64,000 nucleotides of DNA, from NCBI RefSeq assembly GCF_900215245.1, contig NZ_LT907842.1:2356001-2420000 (forward strand), read 5' to 3'. The stretch comes from Pseudomonas fluorescens (lineage in GTDB: Bacteria; Pseudomonadota; Gammaproteobacteria; Pseudomonadales; Pseudomonadaceae). Every line of letters starts with the position of its first letter. Positions within the stretch are counted from its first letter, which is position 1. The notes below the pieces were generated by a model, which made no database searches, was not told the origin of the DNA, and saw nothing but the letters and a program-made list of their open reading frames with translations. Both the position numbers and the translations under genes were made by a program. This document shows positions 8,601 through 15,122 of the stretch, one piece after another.

Positions 8601-10560
8601 CACATTGAGTCCGTTCTACAGCCTCGACGGTGGCGTGACCTGGCAGGCGACACTGACGCCGACGCCGGGCGCGGGTTCCTCGGGCAGCTACCTGATTGGT
8701 TTGTCCCTGGCTTACGTCAAAGACTTGGCCGGCAATACCAACTACGCGTTCGATGCCGGCTCAATGATCACCTACACAGTCGACCACACACCGCTGAGTT
8801 CCAATGTTTACCTGAGCTCCGAGCGTTTGGCAGTCGGCGCAACGAGCACGGTGTCTATCTACTTCAACAAGGCGGTCAGCAACTTTGACCTGAGCGACCT
8901 CAGTGCCGACAACGGCGTGCTGTCCAACCTGCGCACCAGTGATGGTGGTATCAGCTGGCAGGCAACACTCACGCCATTTGCCAATACCACCAGTGCCCAG
9001 AATGTGGTGCGGCTCAACAACGCCGGCGTGACCTACTACGGCGGCAGCACCGGCGCCGGTATCACCACTTCGCGCAACTACACGGTCGATACCCAACGCC
9101 CGACCTCCACCATTGTGGTCGACAAGACCAGCCTGGGCGGCAGCGAGCAGGCGACAGTGACCATTACCTTCAGTGAAGCCGTTGAGTTCTACAACAGCCC
9201 ACAGGCGCAGAACGCCTGGCTGAGCGGCCTGAAAAGTGTGGACGGCGGCATCACCTGGACCGCCACGCTCACGCCGCAGCGCTACATCGAAGACACCAGC
9301 AATGTGGTGAGCCTGGACAATACCCAAGTGCATGACCTCAGCGGCAACGCAGGGCTGGGCACCAGTACGTCGAACAACTACGCGGTCGATACCCGCCCGG
9401 CCACTGCCACGATTGTGGTTGATAAGGCCGTGCTCGCCACGGGCGAAACGGCCAACGTCACGATTACGTTCAATGAGGCCGTTTCAGGTCTGAAACTGGA
9501 AAACCTGAGTGTCGGCAGCGGCGTGCTGAGCAACTTGAAAAGCCTGGATGGCGGCATGACCTGGACGGCCACGCTGACGCCTAAAGACCACCTCGATAAT
9601 ACGTATGGCACGCTGGTGCTCAATGGCCAAGGCGTGACGGACGCGGCAGGCAACTCATCAGCCGATACGTATGCCTATTCAAACTATTTTGCTGTCGATA
9701 CCCAAGGCCCACAGGTGTACATCGAAGTGTCGGACACCCAGCTCAAGGCCGGGCAGGGCACCCAGGTGTTTATCTGGTTCAGCGAACCGGTGCGCGGCTT
9801 TGACCTGTCCAGCCTGAAAGTGCCGAACGGCACGCTGTCCAACCTGCAAAGTGGCGAGGGCGGCTATTACTGGACCGCGACCCTGACGCCGAACAACAAC
9901 GTCAATGTCAGCGCCAACATCATCACGGTCGACAACAGCACGATTCGTGATCTGGCCGGTAACGTCGGCGGAGGCATCAGCCAGTCCAACGCCTACGCGA
10001 TCAATAGCGTCACGGTCACGGCCGACCCTCTGACCCTCACCGGCGCTGTCGCAAGACCGGTGACCGACATACCGAACCTGCCGCTGCAACCGGGGGTCTT
10101 CGCTCCGCCCAGCGGCAACCTGGGTTCACCACTGACGTTCGCGCCGCTGTTTGAGCAGCGCGTACTGGGCGACGGTATTCGCCCGCTGGGGGACATTTTT
10201 ATCAACAACGGCGCCACCAGCCCGAGCTTTATCGCCCAGGTGTTCACCAGCAGCGATAACGTTGGAGACGGTTCCGGCAAGGGCTTCCTCGGGTTTGGCG
10301 GTGGCGATGGCGGGATGTTTGGTACAAGCACCTTCTCCAGCCTGTTTAACCGTGAAACCGGCGGCGACGGTAGCTCACTCAAATCTTTCGACAGCCATTC
10401 GATCAAAGGCCAGGGCGACCCGGCCCAAGGGCTGCGCGGGGTATTTGGAGCGCCGACGCTCGGCCAGCAATTACAGCAACTCAAAGACATCGAACACCGC
10501 CAGGTGATGGACCTGGCACAGGCACTGCAACAAGTCGGCATCAGCGAAATGCAGGCTTGA
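2659..10560 (+). CDS. Giant Ig-repeat surface protein with LEPR motif and DUF4347 domain
   Basis: About 2,633 aa. The frame is open from 2608, but the first codons there are a TTG inside the terminator tail; ATG at 2659 (or GTG at 2650) is the sensible start. Order: an LEPRMLFDGA motif (about residue 26), an Ala/Thr-rich linker, a DUF4347 domain (about 90-250), a short beta-helix-like part, a Gly-rich section (about 380-600), then about 18 Ig-like repeats of about 102 aa (Big_12 type, 'VTITFSEAVTGF' signature) from roughly nt 4,500 to 10,015, and a unique 180-aa tail. No Sec signal peptide and no RTX nonapeptides are seen. Such proteins are usually exported by type I systems, and a TolC-type gene follows. 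DUF4347 carries His144 (VAHG) and Cys187 (YACNTA), a spacing like the clan CD protease dyad. Repeats in the later third are more divergent. Confidence 0.85.
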   Translation: MWWSKGKARQATTGATTPASPMIMFLEPRMLFDGAVAATVVDAAQADSHATADAAAKASTADHATASQDTHAQTDAPATPAPVAVPGQAVVFVDARVKDAADLLKGVAPGTQVVQLDASKDGLQQIADYLGSHQGVSSVQIVAHGNSGDLWLGSTYLSADNVAARSAVLAQIGQDMNVGGDILIYACNTAEGDKGISFVDSLASLTGRDIAASSNRTGAGGDWTLEIATGSIENHTALSYQSMSAYQYGLATITVTSGADSGIGSLRTALGSAVAGDTVTFNTPGMTVNLNSQLVITKNLTIEGDLDHNGTPDVTISGQYKTQVLTVNSGVTATLDGLVITKGLKAGDGGTGGSATTAANLLGAGISNFGNLTLNNVTVTANAASGGGGGGGVAGGDVGGAGGGGGAVGGGTGGHGGITGNGSGIYAGTAGTANQGGTGGGYRTMGGIGGSSTGGAGSTGIYGYTNGSAGGTAASGGLSIGGGGGGSGWNAAGGKGGAAAGGIYNASGATLTIVGTSSITGNIGAGGGGGGGSAAGSGTTFNGGDGGLGVGAIWNKGAVLITAANFATLGGTSNTGASGNGGLATAASPGNKPTAVNGLFNDIGATANTAYSPAPTATIVVGTVAQHIGSTSPVTITFNQAVTGFTNADLTVANGTLSAVNSLDGGITWTATFTPSAGTTSATNQIVLDNTGVSSVSTSTAGVGTTTSNNYAIDTVRPTATLSVSAPTLSTTANGTVTITFSEAVAGFSLSDMTASNGTLSNLTTSDNIHWTATLTPTAGNNTSGNVITLDNTLYTDAATNAGSGTTTSNAYVIDTVRPTASIVVATTALNIGGTSLVTITFSEAVTGFTSADLTVANGTVSGLSSSDGGVTWTGTLAATAGITDTTNVITLANNGVSDAAGNTGTGTTDSNNYVIDTQRPTATIVVADNALKLGETSLVTITFSEAVTGFTNADLTIANGTLTAVSSSNGGITWTATFTPTSNITDTTNLITLDNTGVSDAAGNTGTGTTDSNNYAVDTQRPTATIVLAENALKIGGTSLVTITFSEAVTGLTNADLTIANGTLTAVSSADGGVTWTATFTPTSNVTDSTNLITLDNTGIADQAGNAGSGTTDSNNYAIDTQRPTATIILADPTLSAGETSLVTITFSEAVTGFTNADLAVANGNLSAVSSADGGITWTATFTPTANIHSTTNIITLQNTGVSDLAGNGGFGTSNSGNYVIDTRAPTATIVVADNSLTIGETSLVTITFSEAVTGFSNADLTVANGTLTAVSSADGGITWTATLTPTNAITDTTNLITLDNSGVQNGSGNAGAGTTNSNNYAIDTQRPTATIVVADSALAIGETSQVTIIFSEAVTGFTNADLTIANGTLSAVSSSNGGLTWTATFTPTSNVTDSTNLITLDNTGVTDQAGNAGSGTTDSNNYAIDSQRPTATVVIADPTLKAGETTLVTVTFSEAVTGFDNSDLSVANGTLSAVSSSDGGITWTATFTPTVGVQDTTNLITLNNSGISDIAGNAGTGTTNSGNYTIDTVLPTASIVVADNALNAGETSLVTITFSEAVTGFNNADLTIANGTLSALSSSDGGITWTATFTPTSNVTDTTNLITLDNSGVQNASGNAGAGTTNSNNYAIDTASPTATLVVADAALGVGQTSLVTITFSEAVTGFTNADLTVANGTLSAVSSSDGGITWTAMFAPAAGITATRNLITLNNTGVNDLAGNAGTGTTDSNTYSIDTQAPTATVVIANPLLTAGSTSLVTVTFSEPVTDFDNSDLIVGAGSLSRMTSSDGGRTWTGLFTPVDGIQASSNIITLNNAGVRDLAGNDGSGWISSNAFNIQTSHPTATLEIYDTIINKDEIQIVTVRFSEAVQGFNLGSLHAPDGTFSQLTRYSDTLYTAVFTPNANVTAPANLITLDTSSVQNAFGNRGVVNALSPVFAIDTVIPTATWTLSDKLLEPGETATVTVTFSERVTGFDNRAIVNLQAATLSPFYSLDGGVTWQATLTPTPGAGSSGSYLIGLSLAYVKDLAGNTNYAFDAGSMITYTVDHTPLSSNVYLSSERLAVGATSTVSIYFNKAVSNFDLSDLSADNGVLSNLRTSDGGISWQATLTPFANTTSAQNVVRLNNAGVTYYGGSTGAGITTSRNYTVDTQRPTSTIVVDKTSLGGSEQATVTITFSEAVEFYNSPQAQNAWLSGLKSVDGGITWTATLTPQRYIEDTSNVVSLDNTQVHDLSGNAGLGTSTSNNYAVDTRPATATIVVDKAVLATGETANVTITFNEAVSGLKLENLSVGSGVLSNLKSLDGGMTWTATLTPKDHLDNTYGTLVLNGQGVTDAAGNSSADTYAYSNYFAVDTQGPQVYIEVSDTQLKAGQGTQVFIWFSEPVRGFDLSSLKVPNGTLSNLQSGEGGYYWTATLTPNNNVNVSANIITVDNSTIRDLAGNVGGGISQSNAYAINSVTVTADPLTLTGAVARPVTDIPNLPLQPGVFAPPSGNLGSPLTFAPLFEQRVLGDGIRPLGDIFINNGATSPSFIAQVFTSSDNVGDGSGKGFLGFGGGDGGMFGTSTFSSLFNRETGGDGSSLKSFDSHSIKGQGDPAQGLRGVFGAPTLGQQLQQLKDIEHRQVMDLAQALQQVGISEMQA
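4495..10020 (+). repeat. Coding tandem repeat, about 18 units of roughly 306 bp
   Basis: Each unit encodes one Ig-like domain, with recurring RPTATIVVAD, TFSEAVTGF and DGGITWTATFTP blocks at a spacing of about 306 bp (for example near 5418, 5724, 6030, 6336, 6642). Units between about 5,100 and 7,850 are the most alike at DNA level; units after 8,160 are clearly diverged. Such arrays change copy number by recombination and are prone to assembly collapse. Confidence 0.9.
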
Positions 10561-10601
10561 ACATACTTATTTCAAGGCGCGGTAACAGGGGCAGTCCAAG
10601 G

Positions 10602-12116
10602 ATGAAAACACGTCATAAGTTGTTCGGCGCCAGCTTGCTGGCGCTGGCGATCAGCGGTTGTGCGGTCACCAGTGAGCCGATTGAACGCAGTGTCAGTGAG
10701 CAGCGAGCCCGCAGCGATCTGCAAGGCATGTACAAGGACCAGGAGCCGTTGAGCGGCCCGCTGACGCTGCACCAGGCCATGGCCCGTGCCGTCAAATACA
10801 ACCTCGAAGGCCGTTTGAAAGTGATGGAAGAGGCCCTGGCCAAACGCCAGTCGGACCTCTCGAGTTTTGACATGCTGCCGCGCATGGCACTCTCGGCGGG
10901 TTACGCCGGGCGCAACAACACCAATGCCTCCAGCAGCCAGAGCGTGCGCACCGGCACCCAATCCCTGGAACCGTCGACTTCCCAGGATCGCGACCGCCGC
11001 GTGGCCGACCTGACCATGGTGTGGAACGTGCTCGACTTCGGCGTCAGCTACATCAGCGCCAAGCAGCAAGGCGACCAGCGTCTGATCATCCAGGAACGTC
11101 GGCGCAAGGTGATCAACACCATTGTTCAGGACGTGCGCTCGGCCTATTGGCGAGCGGTGGCGGCCGAACGTTTACTGACCCAGATCGATAGCCTGATGGC
11201 GCGTGTCGACCAAGCCCAGACCAACAGCCAGAGCATGAGCGAGCAGCGCATCGGCGACCCGGTGCAAGCCCTCGGTTACCAGCGCGCGCTGATCGAAGCC
11301 ACACGCCAATTGCAGGAACAGCGCCGCGCGTTGTCCCTGGCCAAGACTGAGCTCGCAACCCTGATCAACCTGCCCATGGGCACCGACCTCAAGCTGGCCA
11401 CGCCGGACAACTACAGCGTGCCCGAGCTCAAGGTCAACCTGGCCAGCCTGGAACAGGAAGCCCTGGCCAACCGCCCGGAATTACGCGAGCAGGACTACCA
11501 GACCCGCATCAGCGCCGCCGAGACCCGCAAAGCCATGCTGCGCCTGTTGCCGGGCCTGGAGTTCTCGGCCGGCGGGCACTACGACAGCAACTCGTTCCTG
11601 ACCGACAACCGTTGGGCTGACTACGGCGCCAAGATCACCTGGAACCTGTTTAATGTGATTTCCGCACCCGCTGCCATCGACGTTGCCAAGGCCGGTGAGG
11701 AAGTCGCCACCGCGCGCCGCCAGGCGATGTCCATCGCCGTGCTGGCACAAATCTACGTGGCCAACGCCAACTACCAGGACGCCGTGCGGCAGTTCAGGAC
11801 CAACGACCAATTGGCCAACATCGACGGGCAGATCCTCACCCAGTTGCGCAACCGTCACGAAGCCGCTGGCCTCGGCGAACTTGACCTGATCCAGGGCGAA
11901 CTCAATACGCTGCAAGCCGACCTGCGCCGCGACCTGGCCTACGCCGACCTGCGCAACGCCTACGGCCAGATCTTCGCCAGCGCGGGTCTCGACCCGCTGC
12001 CCGAGCAGTTGGATTCCGACCGCGTGCAAGCCATCGCCACCGCCCTGGCCAGCCGCGAGTCGGCGTGGGCTGCGGGTAACATCACCACGGCGGTGCCTCG
12101 TGCCGTCGTCAAGTAA
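10602..12116 (+). CDS. TolC-family outer-membrane efflux/secretion lipoprotein
   Basis: About 504 aa from ATG 10602, which has an AAGG box just before it; the frame is open from 10557, but that start would place 15 charged residues ahead of the signal peptide. The N-terminus is a lipoprotein signal (LLALAISGC). Two long coiled-coil halves with TolC-type helices and a WNLF strand motif (about residue 340) support an OEP channel. It lies 41 nt behind the giant protein gene and overlaps the APS kinase start. The likely role is the outer-membrane exit for the giant protein. The ABC transporter and membrane-fusion partner are not in the window and may lie to the left. Confidence 0.82.
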   Translation: MKTRHKLFGASLLALAISGCAVTSEPIERSVSEQRARSDLQGMYKDQEPLSGPLTLHQAMARAVKYNLEGRLKVMEEALAKRQSDLSSFDMLPRMALSAGYAGRNNTNASSSQSVRTGTQSLEPSTSQDRDRRVADLTMVWNVLDFGVSYISAKQQGDQRLIIQERRRKVINTIVQDVRSAYWRAVAAERLLTQIDSLMARVDQAQTNSQSMSEQRIGDPVQALGYQRALIEATRQLQEQRRALSLAKTELATLINLPMGTDLKLATPDNYSVPELKVNLASLEQEALANRPELREQDYQTRISAAETRKAMLRLLPGLEFSAGGHYDSNSFLTDNRWADYGAKITWNLFNVISAPAAIDVAKAGEEVATARRQAMSIAVLAQIYVANANYQDAVRQFRTNDQLANIDGQILTQLRNRHEAAGLGELDLIQGELNTLQADLRRDLAYADLRNAYGQIFASAGLDPLPEQLDSDRVQAIATALASRESAWAAGNITTAVPRAVVK

Positions 12117-12711
12117 CCCGGTCGCGCTGGCGGCGAGCATCACTCGCCGCCAGCGCGAGGCGCGCAATGGGCATCGCGGTGTGGCGATCCTGCTGACAGG
12201 CTTGCCTGCCTCGGGTAAGTCCACCATAGCTCAGGGGCTGCAGGCCGCTCTGTTCGAGCAAGACCGGCAAAGCCTGGTGCTTGACGGTGATGCCCTGCGC
12301 GGCGGCCTTAACAACGATCTCGGGTTTGCCGACAGCGACCGCCTGGAAAACATCCGCCGCGCCAGCGAACTGGCTGCACTGCTGGTGGATAACGGGCAAA
12401 TCGTGATCCTGGCGATGATCGCGCCGCTTGTCGAGTTGCGGGCAGTGTTTGCTGAGCGGCTGGGCGCCGACTATCGAGAAGTGTGGTGCAGCGCCTCGCT
12501 GGCGGTGTGTGAAAGGCGCGACCCCAAAGGGCATTACGCGCGGGCTCGACGGGGTGAGCTGCCGGGGTTCACCGGCATCGGCTCACCCTACGAACCGCCA
12601 CCGCATGCATCATTGGAGTTGGACACCGGCATGCTGCCTGTGCAGCAGTGCGTCGAGCGGTTGTTGGCCTGGCTGGCGCCTGAACTAGACTCTGGGCAAT
12701 CATCTTATTAG
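12100..12711 (+). CDS. cysC: Adenylylsulfate (APS) kinase, stand-alone
   Basis: 203 aa, the usual CysC length. It makes PAPS from APS and ATP. Seen: P-loop GLPASGKSTIA (about residues 31-41), LDGDALRGGLNNDLGF, the DRLENIRR substrate motif, and the C-terminal RDPKGHYARARRGELPGFTG block. The start is GTG at 12100, overlapping the TolC-type gene by 17 bp, which implies co-translation. Pseudomonads normally carry APS kinase as the C-terminal part of a CysNC fusion for housekeeping use, so a separate copy here suggests a dedicated PAPS source for the sulfotransferase of this cluster. No ATP sulfurylase gene is visible. Confidence 0.92.
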   Translation: MPSSSNPVALAASITRRQREARNGHRGVAILLTGLPASGKSTIAQGLQAALFEQDRQSLVLDGDALRGGLNNDLGFADSDRLENIRRASELAALLVDNGQIVILAMIAPLVELRAVFAERLGADYREVWCSASLAVCERRDPKGHYARARRGELPGFTGIGSPYEPPPHASLELDTGMLPVQQCVERLLAWLAPELDSGQSSY

Positions 12712-12720
12712 GAGCCAGCC

Positions 12721-12966
12721 ATGGAACTGCCTGTGCATAGTTTGCCGTCACTGTTCAAACAGCTCGGGCTGCCCGATGACCCGGTAAGTATCGAGAGGTT
12801 TGTGGCGGTGCATTCGCCGCTTAAACCGGATCTGAAATTGGCAGACGCCTTTTTCTGGACTGCCAGCCAGAAAGCGTTTTTGCGCGAAGAAATTTTGGAG
12901 GATGCGGATTGGGCGGAGGTGGTGGATGAGCTGAATCTTTTGTTGCGGGGAGGGCGCAGGGCGTAA
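12721..12966 (+). CDS. DUF2789 family protein
   Basis: 81 aa, small and acidic, matching the DUF2789 pattern: MELPVHSLPSLFKQLGL at the N-terminus, ADAFFWTASQKAFLREEI in the middle and DADWAEVVDELN near the end. ATG at 12721 follows AGGAG (12710-12714). It lies 9 nt after the APS kinase stop, so it could be co-transcribed, but this family is found widely without sulfation genes. Function unknown; cytoplasmic. Confidence 0.85.
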   Translation: MELPVHSLPSLFKQLGLPDDPVSIERFVAVHSPLKPDLKLADAFFWTASQKAFLREEILEDADWAEVVDELNLLLRGGRRA

Positions 12967-13025
12967 AAAATTGCCTTTTGACTCCCACGGACGCTTAGCA
13001 GACCTCAAGTGAACGTTGATCTAAA

Positions 13026-13110
13026 TGTGGGAGCTGGCTTGCCTGCGATGGCGCCGAGTCAGTTGACCTCCACCTCGACTGATCCACCGCTATTGCAGGC
13101 AGCTCCCACA
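13026..13110 (+). repeat. REP pair (REPIN-like palindrome)
   Basis: Two inverted REP arms: TGTGGGAGCTGGCTTGCC at the left and a degenerate GGCAGCTCCCACA at the right, with a spacer of about 50 bp. This is the common pseudomonad intergenic palindrome. The 312-bp gap 12967-13278 holds nothing else I recognise. Confidence 0.8.
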
Positions 13111-13278
13111 GATGTTTTGTCTGATTTTTCCCATGCTGCGTGGGAACGATCAAAGCGGGGGAGTGTGAGAAGTGGGACGGCTTGGGAAGTTTCCTGCCGG
13201 TCAAACAGAAACGGATGATAGCCGCCAGAATGAGGGGCCCGCTATTTACAGACGCTGATTCCCTTTTATGGCCACGTC

Positions 13279-13932
13279 ATGCAGCGTCTGATCCCTCACA
13301 AAGAAATTGAAAACTATGATCTCACCAAAATCGAAAGTCCCTACTTTGCTGGTATCAATGTAAGGGAGTTCTTTCGCGCGCCTTATGCATTGCAGGGGCT
13401 GTGCGAGCTGCTAGCCGAGTGCAATGTTTCTCCTGTTCGGTGTTCAGGGGATAACGATCAACGCCGAGTTTTGGACAAGTTGGCGTCCGGTGATTGGCTG
13501 TTCGTAATGGACAGGCCTTTTCTTCCTTTAAGTCGAGAATGCCGTGTTAAGTATGGGCATTTGATGGGGCGCCGACTTTATGTCGGGCCTGGTAAATGGG
13601 AAAAGGTAAGTATCGATTACGATGGGGTTAAAAATACTGCAATCCTGGCCGCAAACCGACTGGCATCCATGGGTGACGAAGGGCGAATGTTCTTATCCGA
13701 CGGGAAAGATCTGGCGAACACCACCAGGATTATGACGCAGCGCTGGGTCCGTTTGGACAGTCGTGACGACCAACTCACCCACAGATCGGTTGAGCACCGG
13801 TACGGGGAACTGCGGCAAATCAAGCAACGCTATCTGGAGGGGGATGACAATTGGCAGCAGGGTGGGAAATCCTGGCATTGGCAGCCTGTAACGCCGGATA
13901 CAGCGTATGAATACGAGGATGCGAAACAGTGA
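13279..13932 (+). CDS. Hypothetical soluble protein, 217 aa
   Basis: Not recognised. The protein is hydrophilic and mixed-charge, lacks a signal peptide and has no repeat. It contains an aromatic segment in the middle (GDWLFVMDRPFLPLS) and a Trp/Tyr-rich acidic end. ATG at 13279 has no strong ribosome-binding site. Its stop overlaps the start of the next gene (GTGA at 13929), so the two are translationally coupled. The pairing of a soluble protein with a small membrane protein is the shape of an effector with a membrane-bound immunity or anchoring partner, but no toxin motif is visible and this is only a possibility. Confidence 0.7.
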   Translation: MQRLIPHKEIENYDLTKIESPYFAGINVREFFRAPYALQGLCELLAECNVSPVRCSGDNDQRRVLDKLASGDWLFVMDRPFLPLSRECRVKYGHLMGRRLYVGPGKWEKVSIDYDGVKNTAILAANRLASMGDEGRMFLSDGKDLANTTRIMTQRWVRLDSRDDQLTHRSVEHRYGELRQIKQRYLEGDDNWQQGGKSWHWQPVTPDTAYEYEDAKQ

Positions 13933-14366
13933 CGCGCAAGCAGGTCTTTTGGTTTTGGGGAGCGATGGATGCCATTTATCTGGTTCGCTATTGGGTCACC
14001 AGTGTAGTGGAGGGGCGAGTTCCTTATTTGAGCGATATCGAGAGCGCATTATGGGTTTTGCGTGACCACAGCGTGCTGCAGATTTACACCTTTGGCTTTG
14101 TCATGTTGCTGCAGATCTCGATAATAGCGTCCTGTTTTTTATTTCTTCTCAGTAGTCAAAAGGTCCGCTGGCTTGTTTACCTTCAAACCCCGTTACGGTT
14201 AGTTTTTTTCATCCCTTCAGTTTCTCTTCTGCTTATAGGCGCTCAGTTAGTCCCAGGCTACAGCGTGGTGGTGATGGCGGTGCTAGTCGTCGCGTCCGAG
14301 GCCATGAAGGTTTGGAGCGTCTGGCGATGGGGCAAGAAATCTGACGTTTCCAGCAGTCGGCGTTAG
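13929..14366 (+). CDS. Hypothetical small membrane protein
   Basis: 145 aa with four likely transmembrane helices, a Trp-rich N-terminus and a basic tail ending in Ser/Arg. Start GTG 13929 overlaps the stop of the upstream 217-aa gene by 4 bp. No family recognised. Base composition is lower in GC than the neighbouring aae and pga genes, which, with the lack of recognisable relatives, hints that the pair is accessory DNA. Confidence 0.7.
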   Translation: MTRKQVFWFWGAMDAIYLVRYWVTSVVEGRVPYLSDIESALWVLRDHSVLQIYTFGFVMLLQISIIASCFLFLLSSQKVRWLVYLQTPLRLVFFIPSVSLLLIGAQLVPGYSVVVMAVLVVASEAMKVWSVWRWGKKSDVSSSRR

Positions 14367-14515
14367 TCGATAAGCCAGTTGCACAGCTTCAACCATCCCC
14401 CCTATAGTTCGCCCCGTCGCCGCACATCGGCGATCGGATTTGGCGATCCGCATTCTATGACGCGTTACAGCGCTCTAACTCCGTGTTTTCCGCTTGGCGG
14501 ATACATGAGTTCTAT

Positions 14516-14610
14516 GGCGGCTGTGCGCGGGAGATCTTCGGATCTGCCGGGTTTCATAGATAACCGGTTCGCCAACCTGCGTACAGCTGCCACCCATACT
14601 CGTTTGGCGA
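14516..14610 (+). ncRNA. Structured leader RNA, copy A
   Basis: A 16-bp stem with G-U pairs joins 14516-14531 and 14576-14591. Inside it sit a hairpin with a UUCG tetraloop (AGATC-TTCG-GATCT, 14532-14545) and a second hairpin closed by CCGG/CCGG (14547-14550, 14564-14567). The loop segment TTCGCCAA (14568-14575) is complementary to TTGGCGA (14604-14610) beyond the stem, giving a possible pseudoknot. The DUF3077-like start codon follows at 14652. Copy B at 47782-47871 (minus) has identical arms and a compensatory U-A to C-G change in the UUCG hairpin. No Rfam name is claimed. Confidence 0.7.
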
Positions 14611-14651
14611 CGGGGACAGGTGGTCAAAATCTTATCTATGAGGCTTTATCG

Positions 14652-14918
14652 ATGGACCAATACAAACCGCTTCAAACCAATCCCACCGGCGTTCCCGTTC
14701 TGGCATTCAACACGTTTGCGCCCTCGCACCTGCTCCATGAAACAGCCCGCAGCCGCGTGCGTATCGGCACCGAGCTGTTAGAAACGCTCAGCGCCAAAAC
14801 GGACAGCCAGAACCTTCATCACCTCGTCACTGCAGCATTAGTCTCGCTACGCGATGGCTTGGACATGATGGGCGAAATCCAGCGCCGCCTGGATGCTCCG
14901 GCCGAACAGCCAGCCTGA
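14652..14918 (+). CDS. DUF3077/DUF6124-like small protein
   Basis: 88 aa from ATG 14652. The frame is open much further upstream, but that part is the leader RNA. The segment FNTFAPSHLLHETARSRVRI and the later LRDGLDMM align by eye with the 88-aa protein at 47475-47741, so the two are paralogues. The family is small, helical, cytoplasmic, pseudomonad-specific and of unknown function. Translation may be controlled by the structured leader that ends about 40 nt before the start. Confidence 0.72.
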   Translation: MDQYKPLQTNPTGVPVLAFNTFAPSHLLHETARSRVRIGTELLETLSAKTDSQNLHHLVTAALVSLRDGLDMMGEIQRRLDAPAEQPA

Positions 14919-14936
14919 GGCCAACACTGAACTAAA

Positions 14937-14964
14937 TGTGGGAGCTGGCAAGCCAGCTCTCACA
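14937..14964 (+). repeat. Short REP palindrome
   Basis: TGTGGGAGCTGGC followed after two bases by GCCAGCTCTCACA: a REP pair reduced to almost no spacer, just behind the DUF3077-like gene. Confidence 0.75.
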
Positions 14965-15090
14965 GGTGCTTTGTTCTGCCGGAAATCTAACGTTCTCGCT
15001 CAAACCCGCTTTACTTATCTTCACTTCCGGCCACCCATCCGCAAATTTGTTTCAAAACTTGACTGCTCTGGTTCCATCCACCATATTGAT

Positions 15091-15106
15091 AGTTAGCAAA
15101 CTAACT
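15091..15106 (+). promoter_or_regulatory. Inverted repeat, candidate MarR operator
   Basis: AGTTAG-CAAA-CTAACT is a perfect 6-bp inverted repeat just upstream of the marR-type gene. Position and size fit the autoregulatory operator of the regulator and its efflux operon. Not proven. Confidence 0.6.
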
Positions 15107-15122
15107 GTATGCGAACAATCCA

